Positions 34,130-46,790 are shown, numbered from the stretch's first letter. The stretch is DNA of 64,000 nucleotides from Favolaschia claudopus (GCA_037176885.1 JAWWNJ010000206.1:124001-188000), one strand, 5' to 3'. The notes: generated from the letters alone by a model not told the origin. Translations and numbers: made by a program.

Positions 34130-35150
34130 ATGTCTACCACCGATGCTACCCCTGTATTCAAGCTTGTTCTTGGTACGTTGTTCCACCATTTCGCAGCGTA
34201 AGGACTACTAGCTAACGAACCGGATACCTCTCTTCCATTCTTTCCTTTTTTTCAGTTGGTGACGGAGGAACTGGAAAAACTACGTTTGTCAAGGTAAGCT
34301 CTTCCTATCCTCACCCTCGAGCATACCCTAACTCTGCTCCAGCGCCACTTGACAGGCGAGTTCGAAAAAAAATACGAGGGTACACCGCCTATCCGCCATT
34401 TATCACCACCGCCATAAATCTCATTCGCCCACCCTCGACGTTGCTTCGCTTCTCCAGCCACTCTCGGCGTCGAGGTTCACCCCATCAGCTTCGCCACCAA
34501 CTACGGGCAAGTCCGCTTCGATGTCTGGGACACCGCCGGGCAAGAGAAATTCGGCGGGCTGCGCGATGGGTATTACATCCAGAGCCACTGCGCGGTCATC
34601 ATGTTCGATGTGACGTCGAGGATCACGTACCAGAATGTGCCGAATTGGTATCGCGATGTCGAGCGCGTATGCGAGAAGATTCCCGTTGTGCTTTGTGGGA
34701 ATAAGGTGGATATTAAGGTGTGTGCTTTCGTTCTGGTTTTTGTTCACTTTGAAATTATACCATGGGATTTTTGAATAGGAACGTAAGGTCAAGCCCAGCG
34801 GGGTCACCTTCCACCGCAAGAAAAATATCCAGTACTACGAAATCTCTGCGAAGTCGAACTTCAATTTCGAGAAACCGTTCCTCTATCTCGCGCGCAAGCT
34901 TGCTGCGTAAGTGTGCCAACTGTGTACCATCCAAGCTTTGACCGAACGATGACCCAGAAAATTCGAGCTCACGTTCGTCGCCGAATGCGGCCTTGTTCCC
35001 GCTGAAGTCCACCTCGACGCCGAGACGCTGGAGCGTTATGAACGCGAGTTAGCGGAGGTTTGTTCATCTTTATTCGCATCTCCTTATATACTCATCTGCA
35101 TCCAGGCTGCGATGCTTCCCATGCCCGATGACGAAGATGAGGATCTTTGA
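34130..35150 (+). CDS. gsp1: Ran/Gsp1 nuclear transport GTPase
   Basis: Small GTPase that gives direction to nuclear import and export. Seven exons (34130-34172, 34256-34293, 34343-34379, 34458-34717, 34779-34906, 34958-35057, 35106-35150) join in phase to 216 residues, the usual length. G1 is GDGGTGKT, G3 is [17 protein letters not shown]4 is NKVD and G5 is SAKS. The Ran-specific [16 protein letters not shown] and [16 protein letters not shown] are present, and it ends in the acidic DEDEDL tail. The C-terminal linker ([18 protein letters not shown]) departs from the usual Ran sequence, and the Tyr-Ile after EKKY is replaced by Glu. It may therefore be a second Ran gene rather than the main one. 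All nucleotide-binding residues are kept. Confidence 0.92.
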
Positions 35151-36382
35151 ATAATCCCATACCTCTCGTCGTCGATATCCAGCCGATTCAACTCGGATGA
35201 GCGCGAGTTTTTCTTTTCATTGCTTCTCGATTTAACTCGAGCGCTTTTGTCTCCTCCCTCTCCAATCCCTCCCGCGAGTCCCCATGAACCTGCAAATGGA
35301 ACAACATTTCGTGTGTTTATTGCATTCGCAGGTTCGGGGGTTCTTCCTTCACTCCCAGCGCTGCAGCGCTAGTACTTTGCTTTTGAATACATGTATTTTG
35401 GAATAGAATCTATGCGCTTTGATTGATTCAATGGCTAACGAAATCATTCAAACGCAGGGCTTGCGAGGAAAAATTCTCAGAAAGAGAGGAAGGGTGATCG
35501 GGCGAGTTTCGCCGAATCAAGTTCATCGGCCGACGAAACTGCTCTTTCACCCTAACCACCACCTCACACTCGTCTGCCGTTTCTTAATTGAAGGAGTGAC
35601 GAGGGAAATGCTATCGGTCACTGGAGATACGGTCAAGCGTTCACCCTCGGACTCAAACCCGGCTCCGAATCCAACCAATTCCACCTCTTGCGCTGACACG
35701 TCTCGACACGTACAATTGTCAATAACTATCCTGTCCGGGTCGTCTGACGGTGCGGCACCTGCAGCTCGATATTCAGAGCACTTGCCTGTGGTTTGAAGCA
35801 TATCATCTTCGTTGATAGCCTTCGCGAGGTATCTGAAGATGTGAACCCAGTGGTACGCGGACTTTGAAGAAAAGCGTCGTTTGGAAATTGGAATGAGATA
35901 TCTCTTGTCTAGTAGGACCTAGGTTACGGAGAGATGATAGTCCAGGTGAGTGAATTAATGACGCTTCGAGTATAATGGAAAGAAAATTAAAATCCGGGAT
36001 ATGTATTAGGAATCCGGGCAAAACTCGCTTGGAACATGCGATGGCGAATTGGCGTTGAAAAAGCTTCTGCTTTGTCTGTAATCTGGTGGGTTAGGTTGGT
36101 GAAATGAGTTTCCGGAGCTCCCCAGCGCTGATTTCATTCTCAGAATTGAATATTGAGTAATGACCCCGTTGTCTCCAGCCTCTTGCCGCTTGCGACAATG
36201 CTGCCAAGCAATATCGCTCACACGATTGACATTTTCTGTCGTCCATTGTCCTCTTCTCAGAGCTCGGACATAGCCGAACGCTCTGACCACCACCCTGTCG
36301 GCTAGCCGTCTTCCAAAGCGTTCATTATTGAGTATTTCCATTTCGGGTCTTTGAGCGGTTGCCGATGGACGTCGTCCTACCG
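35151..36382. other. Spacer without supported gene
   Basis: The 3' leader of the Ran gene comes first. Open frames of 70-125 codons on both strands at 35419-35801 have no family resemblance and were not called. Confidence 0.4.
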
Positions 36383-36390
36383 TATATAAA
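36383..36390 (+). promoter_or_regulatory. TATA box deciding the next start codon
   Basis: TATATAAA at 36383-36390. An in-frame ATG at 36405 lies only 15 bp downstream, before the expected transcript start, so the ATG at 36483 is the likelier initiator. Confidence 0.5.
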
Positions 36391-36482
36391 GGACGCTCGT
36401 AGCGATGAACTGCCCACTTCCCGACTCTGGTGCGTTCTCTCGTTCTCCGCTTCTCGAGTCCCGAATCCAACCAACATCCGTC

Positions 36483-38008
36483 ATGTCCAACACCACCCAC
36501 TCTGCCAGCCCACTTGTGCCACCCAAACCCAATGTATCTCTGCGATACGCCCATGTCACTCGATACGATCCCTCATTGCCTATGACTCCCGAAGCAGCCG
36601 TGCTGCTTCGTATTCTCTGCCCTCGGATGCTTTCTCCTCCTGCCCCCGCTATGGCGCAGTCTTGGGGAGCAATTCCCAATACGAACTTGGCTTGGTTCTT
36701 CTACGATGATGAAGAGGAGACAGAGGCTTTGTTGCGCTCTGCCTGTCAACCGACGCCCGAGACTGCTTTTGATCCGGTGATTGTGGAGGACGCGGATGAG
36801 GAGGAGACGATGGACGCTGCTGGGTCTAATCGGTTTGGTGTCTTCCCAATTGTGGAGGACGACGACGACGACGAGGCGAATCGGGTGTCGGTCCCGTCAG
36901 CCATTATGCAGCCCCCGTCCTTCGTGTCGTGTCCTGTCACTGAGGAATTAAAGCCACGCGATGCGTCGCAGAGGTCGAAGTCGGTGGCATCTCCCGCTCC
37001 GATGCTCGACGCGTTTTGCTTCAACCCGTTCGCTGACGAAGACGATCAAGTCAACGGTCAGGGCGTGCCAGCACGGTTCACGAACCCGGCCTCTCGTGCT
37101 TCCTCCGAGCTCTCTTCGCATTCGCATGGTACCTCCTTGACGTCCGAGTCTGCCGAATCGCCGCAGACCTCGCTCACATCCATCTCCGCATCCGACTTTC
37201 CCACCTTCTTCTCTCCCCTTTGCGAGGCTCCTTTGGATCCCTTCGAAGACGGCTACCTCATTTGGGCGCAGCGCATTCAAAACACCCCGAACATTCTCTC
37301 CCTCGTTCCCCGCATGATCGCCATGGGCATCAGCTCCCCGTCCAATGCGTACATTATGGCCCGCATCGCCGCACGTCTCGCCCTTGACGACTATTACTCT
37401 TTCGCTGTACAGATTGGTTGGGAGACTGTTCGGCGGTTCATGGCGTATTGGCAGGTGCGTTATCTCACTATCTATTCCCTGCCACTCACTCAATACTGAA
37501 TCAACGTATGCAGCCCGACGGTAAATGGCTACTCGAGTGCGTTCCATGCCTCCAATCTTCCTCATCCTCCTCTCCCGGCGCCGCCCTCGCCACCTTCCTC
37601 GCATACCTTCTCCAATTCAACATCATCACGCCTATGGATGCACACAATTGCCTCTCGCACATCCTTTCTCTTCCCCACCATTCTCACTCGCCATGTGCCT
37701 CCGTCATTCTCACGACCGTGCACGCTCTGGTCAAACATTCGGCCCAAGCGCTCGTCGATTGGCTTGACGGTGAAGAACTCACGCTGCTGTTGTTCAGTAA
37801 GGTTGGGGAGTGGGCGAGCGAAACCTTTGACGCGCATCTATGGGCTGCCGACGAAAGGTGTGCTGGGTTGATCAAGGTAAATTGGGCTTGTTCTACACAG
37901 ATGTTTGAGTTGATTCGCTGATTGATCTTTCAGGATATTCAAATCAATTTGTATGATAAGCTGTTGATTCTCTGGAACGATCAGCCTGGGAATGGGATAA
38001 TCGCGTGA
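36483..38008 (+). CDS. Basidiomycete protein of unknown function
   Basis: No family recognised. Three exons (36483-37454, 37514-37876, 37934-38008) join in phase to 469 residues. The N-terminal 260 residues are mostly disordered, with acidic runs (EDDDDDEAN) and Ser-rich parts (ASSELSSHSHGTSLTS). The C-terminal part is helical and well formed: LVPRMIAMGISSPSNAYIMA, ALDDYYSFAVQIGWETVRRF, ATFLAYLLQFNIITPMDAHN, then HALVKHSAQALVDWL. It looks like an all-alpha domain of the kind found in cyclin-like or MIF4G-like proteins, but that is only an impression. Codon usage and splicing are clean, so it is a real gene. Confidence 0.65.
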
Positions 38009-38879
38009 GTCATCCTGCGTTGTTCCTCTGGATAGCGTGTTAGGGCAGGCAGGGATGCGAATCTTGCGGTTTTTCCGCTTTTCGCGCGTGCAGTACAGTA
38101 TAGTATAGTGTACATATTCTAAAGTAGAACAGACAGTAAAATTTCTTTTCATCTCCTTCAACCTCTCGATGGCCGAATGAATTTGCGATAATTTTCTCCC
38201 TTTTCTGAAGTTGAGTTTTCGGCTGTGTCTGCCGACATCAATCATTTGGATCCTGCCGCGCTCGTCACGCGTGACGAATCTCTTTTGCCTCTTAACCACC
38301 ATCTGCACGTTCTGAACGGCGCATTGAGGACAATAAACTGAAGAATACCATCCTCGTACGTCTCTCAAATGAGCACAAGATACTAATTGTCGAGATGGCC
38401 AGCTCCGGGGACGGCAATAACCGAAACCACCTCAAATTGTCTTTTGTCGTACAATCTCGAGCGGTGCTCTATTTCATGCATAAAAGGTCTGCCGTGTCAA
38501 CGATTGGGTTAAATTCTGGTCCGCTTCCACATCGACGAGATAAAAACCAAAATGGAGTTGGCGCATCCTTGACCCGCCATAGCCAGCTGGCAATTACTAG
38601 TTTATGGCCGGCGAGCTCGGAACTCCTCTTGTTTGCCACTACCTGGTGCGACGCGGAAAACAATCCTCCGAGTCATATTTTGACGACCCACATAGCACCC
38701 GACTCCGCCGACTTTGCCCTTCCACCTTCGAAAGTCACTGTATTGCCGACCACTTACGCGTTATCCGGCTCGGATTCAGGTGGATCTTTTCTTCCATTTC
38801 TTGACTCTGTTGGAGTGGCTCCCGGTGTTTTGAACTAACGCTGAGACAGCGCAGAATAAATTAAAAATTTGGAGAAGCG
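38009..38879. other. Spacer without supported gene
   Basis: An open frame at 38395-38838 (147 codons, plus strand) lacks any family resemblance, and I leave it uncalled. The rest holds the 3' end of the previous gene and the promoter of the next. Confidence 0.4.
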
Positions 38880-38887
38880 TATAAATA
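38880..38887 (+). promoter_or_regulatory. TATA box of the epimerase-like gene
   Basis: TATAAATA lies 77 bp before the start codon at 38965 and is followed by a C/T-rich leader ending CACGCAAA just before ATG. Confidence 0.55.
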
Positions 38888-38964
38888 CGCCGGGTTCCTG
38901 CTCTGACATGTAATTACTTCTCTCCTTTACCTCCTCGTCCTCGTTCCCACTTACACCACGCAAA

Positions 38965-40039
38965 ATGAAAGTCCTTGTATTAGGGTGAGTCAATCTCTCG
39001 CAAGTGCTACAACATTGGCCCAGCTTATCGTCCTCTCGTCATACAGTGGAACTGGATTCATCGGATTGCCCGCTGCACAAGCATTAGTGCGGAAGGGACA
39101 TACTGTTTATTCCCTCGCCCGCTCCGAAGCCAAAGAAACAACTCTGGCAGCTGAAGAAAGTATGTCCACTGTTCAACTTTCTGCTCTCATCGTGGATAGT
39201 GTTGATTTCAATCGAATACACAGTCATACCAATCTCTGGCGACGTATCCTCCGACGCTTGGATCCCCCTCGTCGCGACTCTCGACGTCATAATCGAAACT
39301 GTCACCGCCTCCCCAGAAAGCTCCCGCTCCGTCTTCGAACGTGTTGAAGCAGCCGCAAGAGCCCTCCGCCCACCCGGCTCCCCTCCTCTCTCCTACATCT
39401 ACACATCGGGCACATGGGTTCACGGCGACAGCCGCACCACCACCGTCACCGACACCACCCCCATCCTCACCCCCGCGAAACTCGTCGCCTGGCGCCCCGC
39501 CATGGAGCAGCTCGTCGTCAGCAGCACCGTCCTCAACGGCATTGTCATCCGCCCGTCGCTGCTCTACGGCCGCTCTGCCTCAATTTTCGGGATGTTGTTT
39601 AAAGCAGCGGCGGAGGGGAAGGTGAGTTGGCCGGGGACGCCCGGGGGCAGGTATGCGGTGGTGCATGCGGATGATTTGGCGGAGCTGTATGTGTTGTGTG
39701 CGGAGAAGGCGAGTGTGGTTGGGGGGAAGATTTTCGATGGGGCGAATTCGGTGACGGAGTCGGTGGATGATTTGTTGGAGAAGCTGGTGAGGGTTTCAGG
39801 CGCGAAGGGGCCGTATGAGTATAGGGAGCCGGCGGATGGTATGTCTTTCGTTGGAGATTTTGTTTTGGTTCTTCAATTCATTGACGATACTCCTTCTTTT
39901 AGCGTTCGAGGAGGCGATTACGACGACCACGCTTCTTCGTCCGTATCTTGCTAATGCGTTATTGGGATGGACACCGAAAAAGCAGGGCTTTGTTGATGGG
40001 CTGGAGATGTATTACGTTGCTTGGCAGGCGTCTCTTTGA
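38965..40039 (+). CDS. NAD-dependent epimerase/dehydratase-like enzyme (extended SDR)
   Basis: Rossmann-fold oxidoreductase, probably cytosolic. Four exons (38965-38984, 39047-39159, 39224-39838, 39903-40039) join in phase to 294 residues. The first two exons together make the dinucleotide motif MKVLVLGGTGFIG followed by LPAAQALVRKGHTVYSLARS. The middle has LSYIYTSGTWVHGDS, where the catalytic-type Ser precedes the position normally held by YxxxK; that motif is replaced by WRPAMEQL here, so the active site is atypical. The substrate loop is VIRPSLLYGRSAS, then GTPGGRYAVVHADDLAELYV. The nearest kin are NmrA-like or atypical extended SDR proteins. The substrate is unknown. The very short first exon (20 bp) is typical for such genes in mushrooms. 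Confidence 0.82.
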
Positions 40040-40338
40040 GACAGTTTGTTTCCTTGATCCGCCGCCTCGCGTCGTGTGATTGTACGTGTTTTAGCCGTCT
40101 ATTTCTTTCATAGTTCATCGAACAATCATGCTGTCAACCCGTATTAATACTGAATTGGCCGCCTTCACTTTCTAGTAAATAATTCTTTCAAATCCCTTCT
40201 TCAGTGACGCTATCGCTGCTGCAGCTAATTCAAAATCATCATAGGTAATATTATGAGGGTTCTTCTCGTCATTCTCTGGGTACGCCGAACAAGTTACCTC
40301 ACTGCGCCCACAACATCTCAGAATTCTTGATCAACAAC
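40040..40338. other. Left flank of the transposon
   Basis: 3' flank of the epimerase-like gene; nothing else seen. Confidence 0.4.
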
Positions 40339-40346
40339 ACTGGCGG
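40339..40346. repeat. Target-site duplication, left copy
   Basis: ACTGGCGG immediately before the left terminal repeat. The identical 8 bp follow the right terminal repeat at 47073-47080. Confidence 0.95.
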
Positions 40347-40379
40347 AGGCCCCCGGCCACTACCGCCTAGGTCGGTCCG
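40347..40379 (+). repeat. Left terminal inverted repeat
   Basis: 33 bp beginning AGGCCCCCGGCCACTACCGC and ending GGTCGGTCCG. Its reverse complement is at 47040-47072 with one mismatch. Confidence 0.93.
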
Positions 40380-40389
40380 CCGATTTGGG

Positions 40390-40435
40390 CAGATTTACTC
40401 TACGAAATTTGGGCGTCGGAACCCAGATTTACTCT
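40390..40435 (+). repeat. Left subterminal repeats (two copies)
   Basis: CAGATTTACTCT at 40390-40401 and 40424-40435, 34 bp apart. Likely transposase-binding sites by analogy with other elements. Confidence 0.8.
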
Positions 40436-40470
40436 ACAGCGGACCGAATAAATAAAATAATATTTTTGTG

Positions 40471-43400
40471 CTATTTTTTCGCTTTTTTCGCCCCGCCAGC
40501 GCCTTTTTTACCCTTTGGAGCTCCTCCCCTCGCCTTTGCCAACGTTTTGGGCCGTGAATTTGAAGCATTCGGCTTTTTTGGAGCCTTCGCGTTGCTCGCC
40601 GTCGACTTGGACCGCTTCGATGCACCTCGAGGCGGCTTCGGCTTCCTTTTCTTGCTCCCTTCTTCCGGCTCGTCGTAGTCATCTTCCTCGTCTGAGAAAG
40701 TGTCGTCCGCGTCGTCTGCAACATGTAATGTGCGCCGCAATGCATCGGAGGTGAGTTTCTGCCAGCATTCCCAACCATTGTCACCGGCGGATAGTTTGAA
40801 CATGATTTCGTCCGCATTATCGCTAACCGGTCGCAAGGTGGCCCCGCTGAGTAAATAGACAAGTTCGGAAATGGGGGCATGTGTGAACAGGGCGAGTTCG
40901 CGATTGGTACCCGTGGAAGGGGCAATATGTTGGAAGAAATTCCGTCCCAGATGTAGCTGGGCAGATCCACAGTTGTTAGCGGCGGTTGTGACGCAAATGA
41001 AAAGTTCCATACCTGTTCATAGACCTCGAGGCTCAGATAGCTCAGTCCATCGACGGTTTCTGCGTCAGTGAAGCTTTCGTGCTTTCCTGATACTGACCCG
41101 TAGCGGTAGATGCCTTTGACTTTGCCTAGGTAGACCCGCAAACGCGATCGCATCACAACGAGGGAGTCCAGGGACATGACAGTGAGGCTGTTGATTCCCC
41201 GCGTCTGAATATGAGGCACTGGTGTCAAGAAAAATCCAATAAGCAAGTGCGAAGAAATTCAGTAGCTAACAAACATACCCGTTAACTCTCCGAGACTAAT
41301 ATGCAGATTGCAGCCCAGCTTCCACTCGACTGGTGGTCCCACAGCGATCCATCGACGCAGACGAGCCTTCTGAAATGCCGTGTCGTTACGCAATCCCTCG
41401 CTCTGCTGAACTGCCTCTTTCAAATGATGAGCAGCATGATTCAAAGAAAATTTTCCCCCAAGGTATCGGACGTCAGTTTCGGGGCGGCGGTCGGTTTCGG
41501 AATGAACATTGGTTCCGGCGCAATGCTGCGTCCGTTGAAGAGCAAGAGTCTGTCGCAAAATGGGATGTGTGCCGTTAAGGAAGGAAGGAATAGGACGGAG
41601 CTGCGGGCCAATGAATGGAGGGTCGACCGGGTTGAGTAACGCCGCAATAAGTATACGACCCGAGACATTCTTCAGGCTGTCTGGATTAGCCTCCAACTGC
41701 TGCTCGATTGCGACCAACTCTTCTTCACACTCGTCCGCCTGATCCGCCAGATATTGTTCGGTCAGCACATGATGCGACGCGTGGGCAAGAGCTTGAGCCG
41801 GGGAGAGAGATGAGCCAGGTAAAGTGTCAGAATCATTGACAATGGCAGCAATTGGCAGTGCCTGGGGGCGGGGAATGCGAATAGTATCCATCTTGATTGA
41901 GCTTGCGTCGATATTGTTGGCAAGGCTGATCTGTGCTTGAGACTCTTCGACGTCGGCATCTTCGACTTCCGGAGAGGATCCGGGTGATGAGCCACCATTG
42001 GCGGTTCGAAAATTGGGATGAAGATCACTTGGGCTGAGAGGAAGAGTCGGAATCTGCATTTTAGCGAATTGTGAAGCAAGGGCGGCAGCCTCATTCCATG
42101 CTATCTCGCAAGCACGATCAATATCGGCACGAGAAGGGACGTCTTTGAACTTGGCGACCTCCTCTGGCTTCATGTTTGAGTCGATAAAATCAAAACAATA
42201 GCCGTTGTTTGAATCCTTCTCCTTCTTCGTTTTATACTGGCCCGTGGAAAGAATTCGTTGGCGGATGAGAATGTGCTTGTACATCTCAATGAACTGTCCA
42301 AATGAAAAATCAGCGATGAAAGATCTTGCGATACCAAAGAAGTGTTCGAGAAAATGGGTTCCATGATGCCAGGGCATGAACGGAACGGTCGGGTAGAATT
42401 CCAGATGCGCCAGGGTGAGGAGAATGAACTGGTCACAAAGGCGCATCATGATGTTGAATGAGGAATCCGCCAAAAAGCTGCTCTGTGTTTGGAATAAATC
42501 CGGGTAGCGCTTTCCCGCGTCGACAATGTTGTAACGCCAGATCGTGAAGAAGTGGCGCGCGCGAAAAACGCAGACAACACGTTCAATGTGGGACATGCTG
42601 CGGGACATCCATGCATCAAATAGTTCGCCTGGTGGTGTTTCGATCGTGAATATCTAATCAATCGAATCAATTCGAGAAACTCACCGAAGATAAATGTCAG
42701 GATGAATAAACCCTCCAGTGACGGATGTCGAAGATCGCCATCTGGGCCGACAAGAAAGCTAAAGAGGACATTTGTGAACATCCGGCGCGCAGCTCCGTCA
42801 TCTTGTTTGTCAGGATTGAAAATGTCTTTGACATAAAGTGGGCATTTGACGAGATTGAGAAGAAACATGAGAACCGCGTGGCAGAGAAATAGGAAACCGA
42901 GAATGAGGAGGTGAGTGCCGTAGAGGAAGTTATTCCGAGCGGTTTTACGTCCGTGGTCCGGGTCAGTTGTGGGTACATGGGGGCCGGTGTCGGCGTATAC
43001 GGGACAGCTTAAGAAAACGCCGTACTTCTCGTATGTGTATGAGAGGCGCTCGGGAGTTTTGGCGTTGATCATGAGAGACTGTGCGTTGACCTCCGATTTT
43101 GCGCCGTCAGCGCCGCTTGCCAAAAGCTTCAAACCCGCAGCACCGCAGAGCTCGCGAAGCTTCAGATGATGGTCACGATATTCGGTACCTTTCATTTTCC
43201 CCTTGTTGGGAATGAAGGCGACGGGGAAAACAGGCATTCCGGGCAGTGGAATCTAGCGATCAATGAGTACGATTGAAATCGTGACTCGGGGGACTCCACA
43301 TACCTTTATTGCAATCACCCAAACCTGTGTTGCAATCTGTTTCTCTTTGTCAACTCGCGATATGATTCTTGACTGCTCTTCTGAGGTTTTGAAGAGAGTT

Positions 43401-46400
43401 TCACTCAACGGGAGGGTTGATCCGACAACGTGAGCAGAATCTTTCTCGCTGAACTCCGAAGAAACGGTGAGAAGGGGTCGCAGCTTCAATACAACAAGCA
43501 ATCAGACACGGCCGAAGTTTGAGATCGTGAAAAGCTTACCTTTGTGCCATCACCCGCTGCAATCCATGGGCCATCGTACCCCACAATTTTGGCGAAGTCA
43601 AGAGCAGCGGCTAAATTCTCGGCACAAAGTTCTGCGCTGACCATTTTTGTTGCAGATTTGGCTGCTCGACGTCTGAGAAATCGATCAATTGGGTTCAGTG
43701 TGAAGTAGAAGACGAAAAGTTACCGCATCTGACGCTGCGAGATAGCACCAGTCATCCCACTCATCAAATCATACTGTGCCCCCGAACGCGGCCCATACGA
43801 CCTCATCAAAGTACAAAACTTGACGAATGTCGGGTCATACCGCATGCCGTGCATCGCGCGCCCAGTTGGATCTTGGCTGCGTGTAACCCGCTCGGATAGC
43901 TGGTTAGATATGGCGAGAAATGTTTCCTCATCTTTCAATTCGCCGCGAGCGCCTTGCTGGTACAGGCTCAAGAACACGCCGATTGGGCCGTAGGTAGCCT
44001 TCGATGTCAGAATTTTGACCACTCGCGGGTTCAATAGACTCGCTTGCGCGGCTGAGGCGGCATTTTCGGTGCGAATCAACGGCGTATAGGCAATCCGCTT
44101 TGCCATCCATTTTGCGAATTTTTCGGGGGGTAGTCTGGCTCGTTCTCGGGCTCGACGAATCCCACGCCTGAGTCCAGGAAGCCGGCTGACCGCAATGCAG
44201 GCCGAACATGTACCATCTCGGCTTGTGGTTGTTCCGAGACAGCCTTTTGCGAATACGGTGCCCGTGTTGGCGTGAATTGTCCACCTAGCCGCAATCAAGA
44301 GACTCTGATTGAGCCGGCGTTTTTCGTAGTCTGTCCATCGAGGACGTTGCGGATGTCGGTTTGTGCTGATGGGTATCCCCTCGAGCGCGAGCTTGGCGGC
44401 CTGACTGCAAGCATCCTGGACAACTGCAGCGGGAGGAATGTTGTCAGCAACATCGGAATCACTGGAGTCTGAGTCGGTGTTTTCTGGCCATAGCTTGTAG
44501 GGAAATAATTTGTGTCCAAACGGCATCCAGGCCGTCGCAGAGACACCACCAAGCGACGAATCACCCATTTGGTATGCATATTCGCGATACCCGTCGCCGT
44601 GTAGTCCACGACATTCAACCGGCGTAGCCCATTGACTTCGCGGCCCAAGAGGCGGCTGCATACTCGTGGAGGTTTTCAGCCAACCACCATCGAGCCGCTT
44701 ATCCTGAAACTCAACGGTAAATATCATCGTTAATAAACTTGAAGAACGGTATCACGAACTGCAGTTATGATAGTCTTAGCGACTTGGGGAACGAGCGGCA
44801 GTTTCACGTTGGATTGTGTATTCTTCGCTGCTTGTTGAACAGAGAAAAATGCCGCAATTCCGACCTGTTTAACGTCGATTGGTAAGTTTCTCCCAGGACG
44901 TGATTCGCACATACTTTTGCTACTGTCTGTGCTTGCCCTAACTGTTTCGGCTTCGCTCCCGGTCTAATATTTGTAACGAGCTCGCAAACCTTCTGATGGG
45001 AGGCCCAGTTTTTGAGGTTGTATCTCTTCTCGCGTTCAAGTTTGATCGGTTTATTTGGCAAGCAACGACAGAAGATTTCGTGCGGAGTGCCCTTGAGTGA
45101 ACCATCAGGCCGCTTGACGGTGTGCGAGTCGGCAAGGAGAGCATTAAGACGCTCGGTTTCGTTTGTCCTGGCTGCGCGAGGAGCTGTCTCTTTAGCACGT
45201 TTCTTGCGCCGCAGTTTTTTCCTATTTAACGAATCAAAATTCGGCAAATTAATTGCGTATCAGGAATTTGCTTACTTCTCTTCGTCCGACGCATCATAGT
45301 CATCATCCGAGACGGATTCGACTACCATCTGCTTCATTATCTTTTTATTAACCGGTGATGTTGCTCCTTCATCGGGAGCGGAGCTATTCGACGGAGCAGC
45401 AGAAGCTGGTGTGGGATGAAGAACAGGTGCGGGAGAACTCGGGGCTATCTCGGGATTGAGAAGATCGCTGAGCGCGATGGCTGGCGTATAATTCAGATAT
45501 GTGTCGCCGAAAGTATCGACAATGTCCTCGATCTGTTCAACGGGGATAAAAAGGGGATCGAGAGGCTATATATACCATGAGCGTCGAATTTAATTAACAA
45601 TTGCAGAAATTTGTGCTTACCTCTGAGAATCCAGAGAGCGCAAGAAATTTCCTCAACCATGCAATCCTCGCACTCTGACATTGGCTCTCCGACATCACTG
45701 GCACTCCAAAGACTGCATGTTCGATGGTATTGGCCGTGTATACACCACAGTGTACATAGTCTGTCTGTGTGGCATGGACAAGACAATCTCCCTCGAAAGT
45801 GAACTCTCCGGGAAACTCGAGCGCCAGCCAATTTCGGAGATACCTAATAAATCGTCTCGGCGGAGAGCCGTAGATATATGAATCCCCTGATGGCATTGAT
45901 GAGAGAAAAATCGAACGGCTACTGGCGAACATACCATATCCGAATGTTCTATTGGAGAAATTGATGGTGAAGGCCATCCAATGGTTTCCATTATGGTGGA
46001 TCGGGAAAAATACTCGACTCTTGCCTCCCTTGATCTCTGCTATGATGCTGTCGAGGTATTTCTTTGGCTTTGTACCATGTTCCGCCAGCTGGGTGAGATA
46101 GAACTGGAAAGCGAGAGGGAGAATGAGGGTGGAAGAAAGCGCGGGATCGGCTTCCACGCATAATTTTATATGGCGCATAATCTCGTCTATAATTCCGCCA
46201 GAGAGCCATTCGTCGCCAAGAAGGCGGGTCCAATCCAAATGTCCATCAGGCGCGCCGACATGTTTGATGTTCCAGGGAACAAGATCAAGAAGATGTTTCT
46301 CGGCATCTGGCAGCCAATTCGAGCTTTCCATCCACTTTTGCTGGGCCGCTCGAAGCTCGACTATTTGACGGAAGTATGAGGGGCTCCAGAGAGGGAGACG

Positions 46401-46790
46401 TTGAGTACCAGTAAGTGGGTCGATAATAGACAGACATCCATCGAGCCAAGCTTGGGAGATATCCTGCTCCAGTGCGCGGATAACATTGAGGGAGGGGATA
46501 CTTTTGAGAGATTGAATATCTTCGCCCCAGTTGGGTGGCTCGCGACTGAACCAGGAAGCTAGGTGAGGCGCCGGCATGATGGCAGCATCGTGCAGAACCT
46601 CCGGGAGTTGCACGGCAAGGAATTCGGTGACAAGAAGATCGTTTTTCGGGAGCCGCTGTATCACCGATGTGGGAATAGTGCGTGCAGCCAAACAAGCCGC
46701 GGAAACGTGCAACGGCACGTTTTGATAGAGCTTCTGCTGTCCAATCCACTCAGCAGGATCAAAGACCGGCAGGTCGTCGTCGATGTCCAT
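40471..46790 (-). CDS. Giant transposase: Ulp1/C48 protease fused to P/THAP9-like transposase
   Basis: Twelve exons join in phase to about 1,915 residues: 46790-45935, 45886-45621, 45565-45276, 45221-44915, 44864-44739, 44703-43724, 43672-43540, 43483-43304, 43252-42685, 42628-41279, 41218-41013 and 40956-40471. Residues about 220-390 are an Ulp1/SENP-like C48 protease with His (GNHWMAF), Asp (YGDS, formed only after removal of a 48-bp intron), Gln (TQTDYVHCG) and Cys (HCGVYT). An acidic linker follows, then a Cys/His segment (EIFCRCLPNKPIKL, NWASHQKVCELV). The transposase part has DPTFVKFCTLMRSYGPRSGA, a first Asp in AAGDGTK, a second in LLASGADGAKSEVNAQ, DPDHGRKTARNN and an acidic FLEHFFGIARS, in the order seen in P-element/THAP9 enzymes. 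The tail is Lys-rich, suited to DNA or nuclear binding. Assignment to P rather than KDZ is inferred from motifs alone. Confidence 0.8.

Noticed and set aside
35419..35801. Overlapping plus and minus open frames
   Set aside because: Neither has family resemblance, splice logic or a promoter.
36405..36482. Upstream ATG as start of the 469-aa protein
   Set aside because: It lies 15 bp after the TATA box, before the expected transcript start.
38395..38838. 147-codon plus-strand open frame
   Set aside because: No recognisable domain; it lies in the promoter side of the epimerase-like gene.
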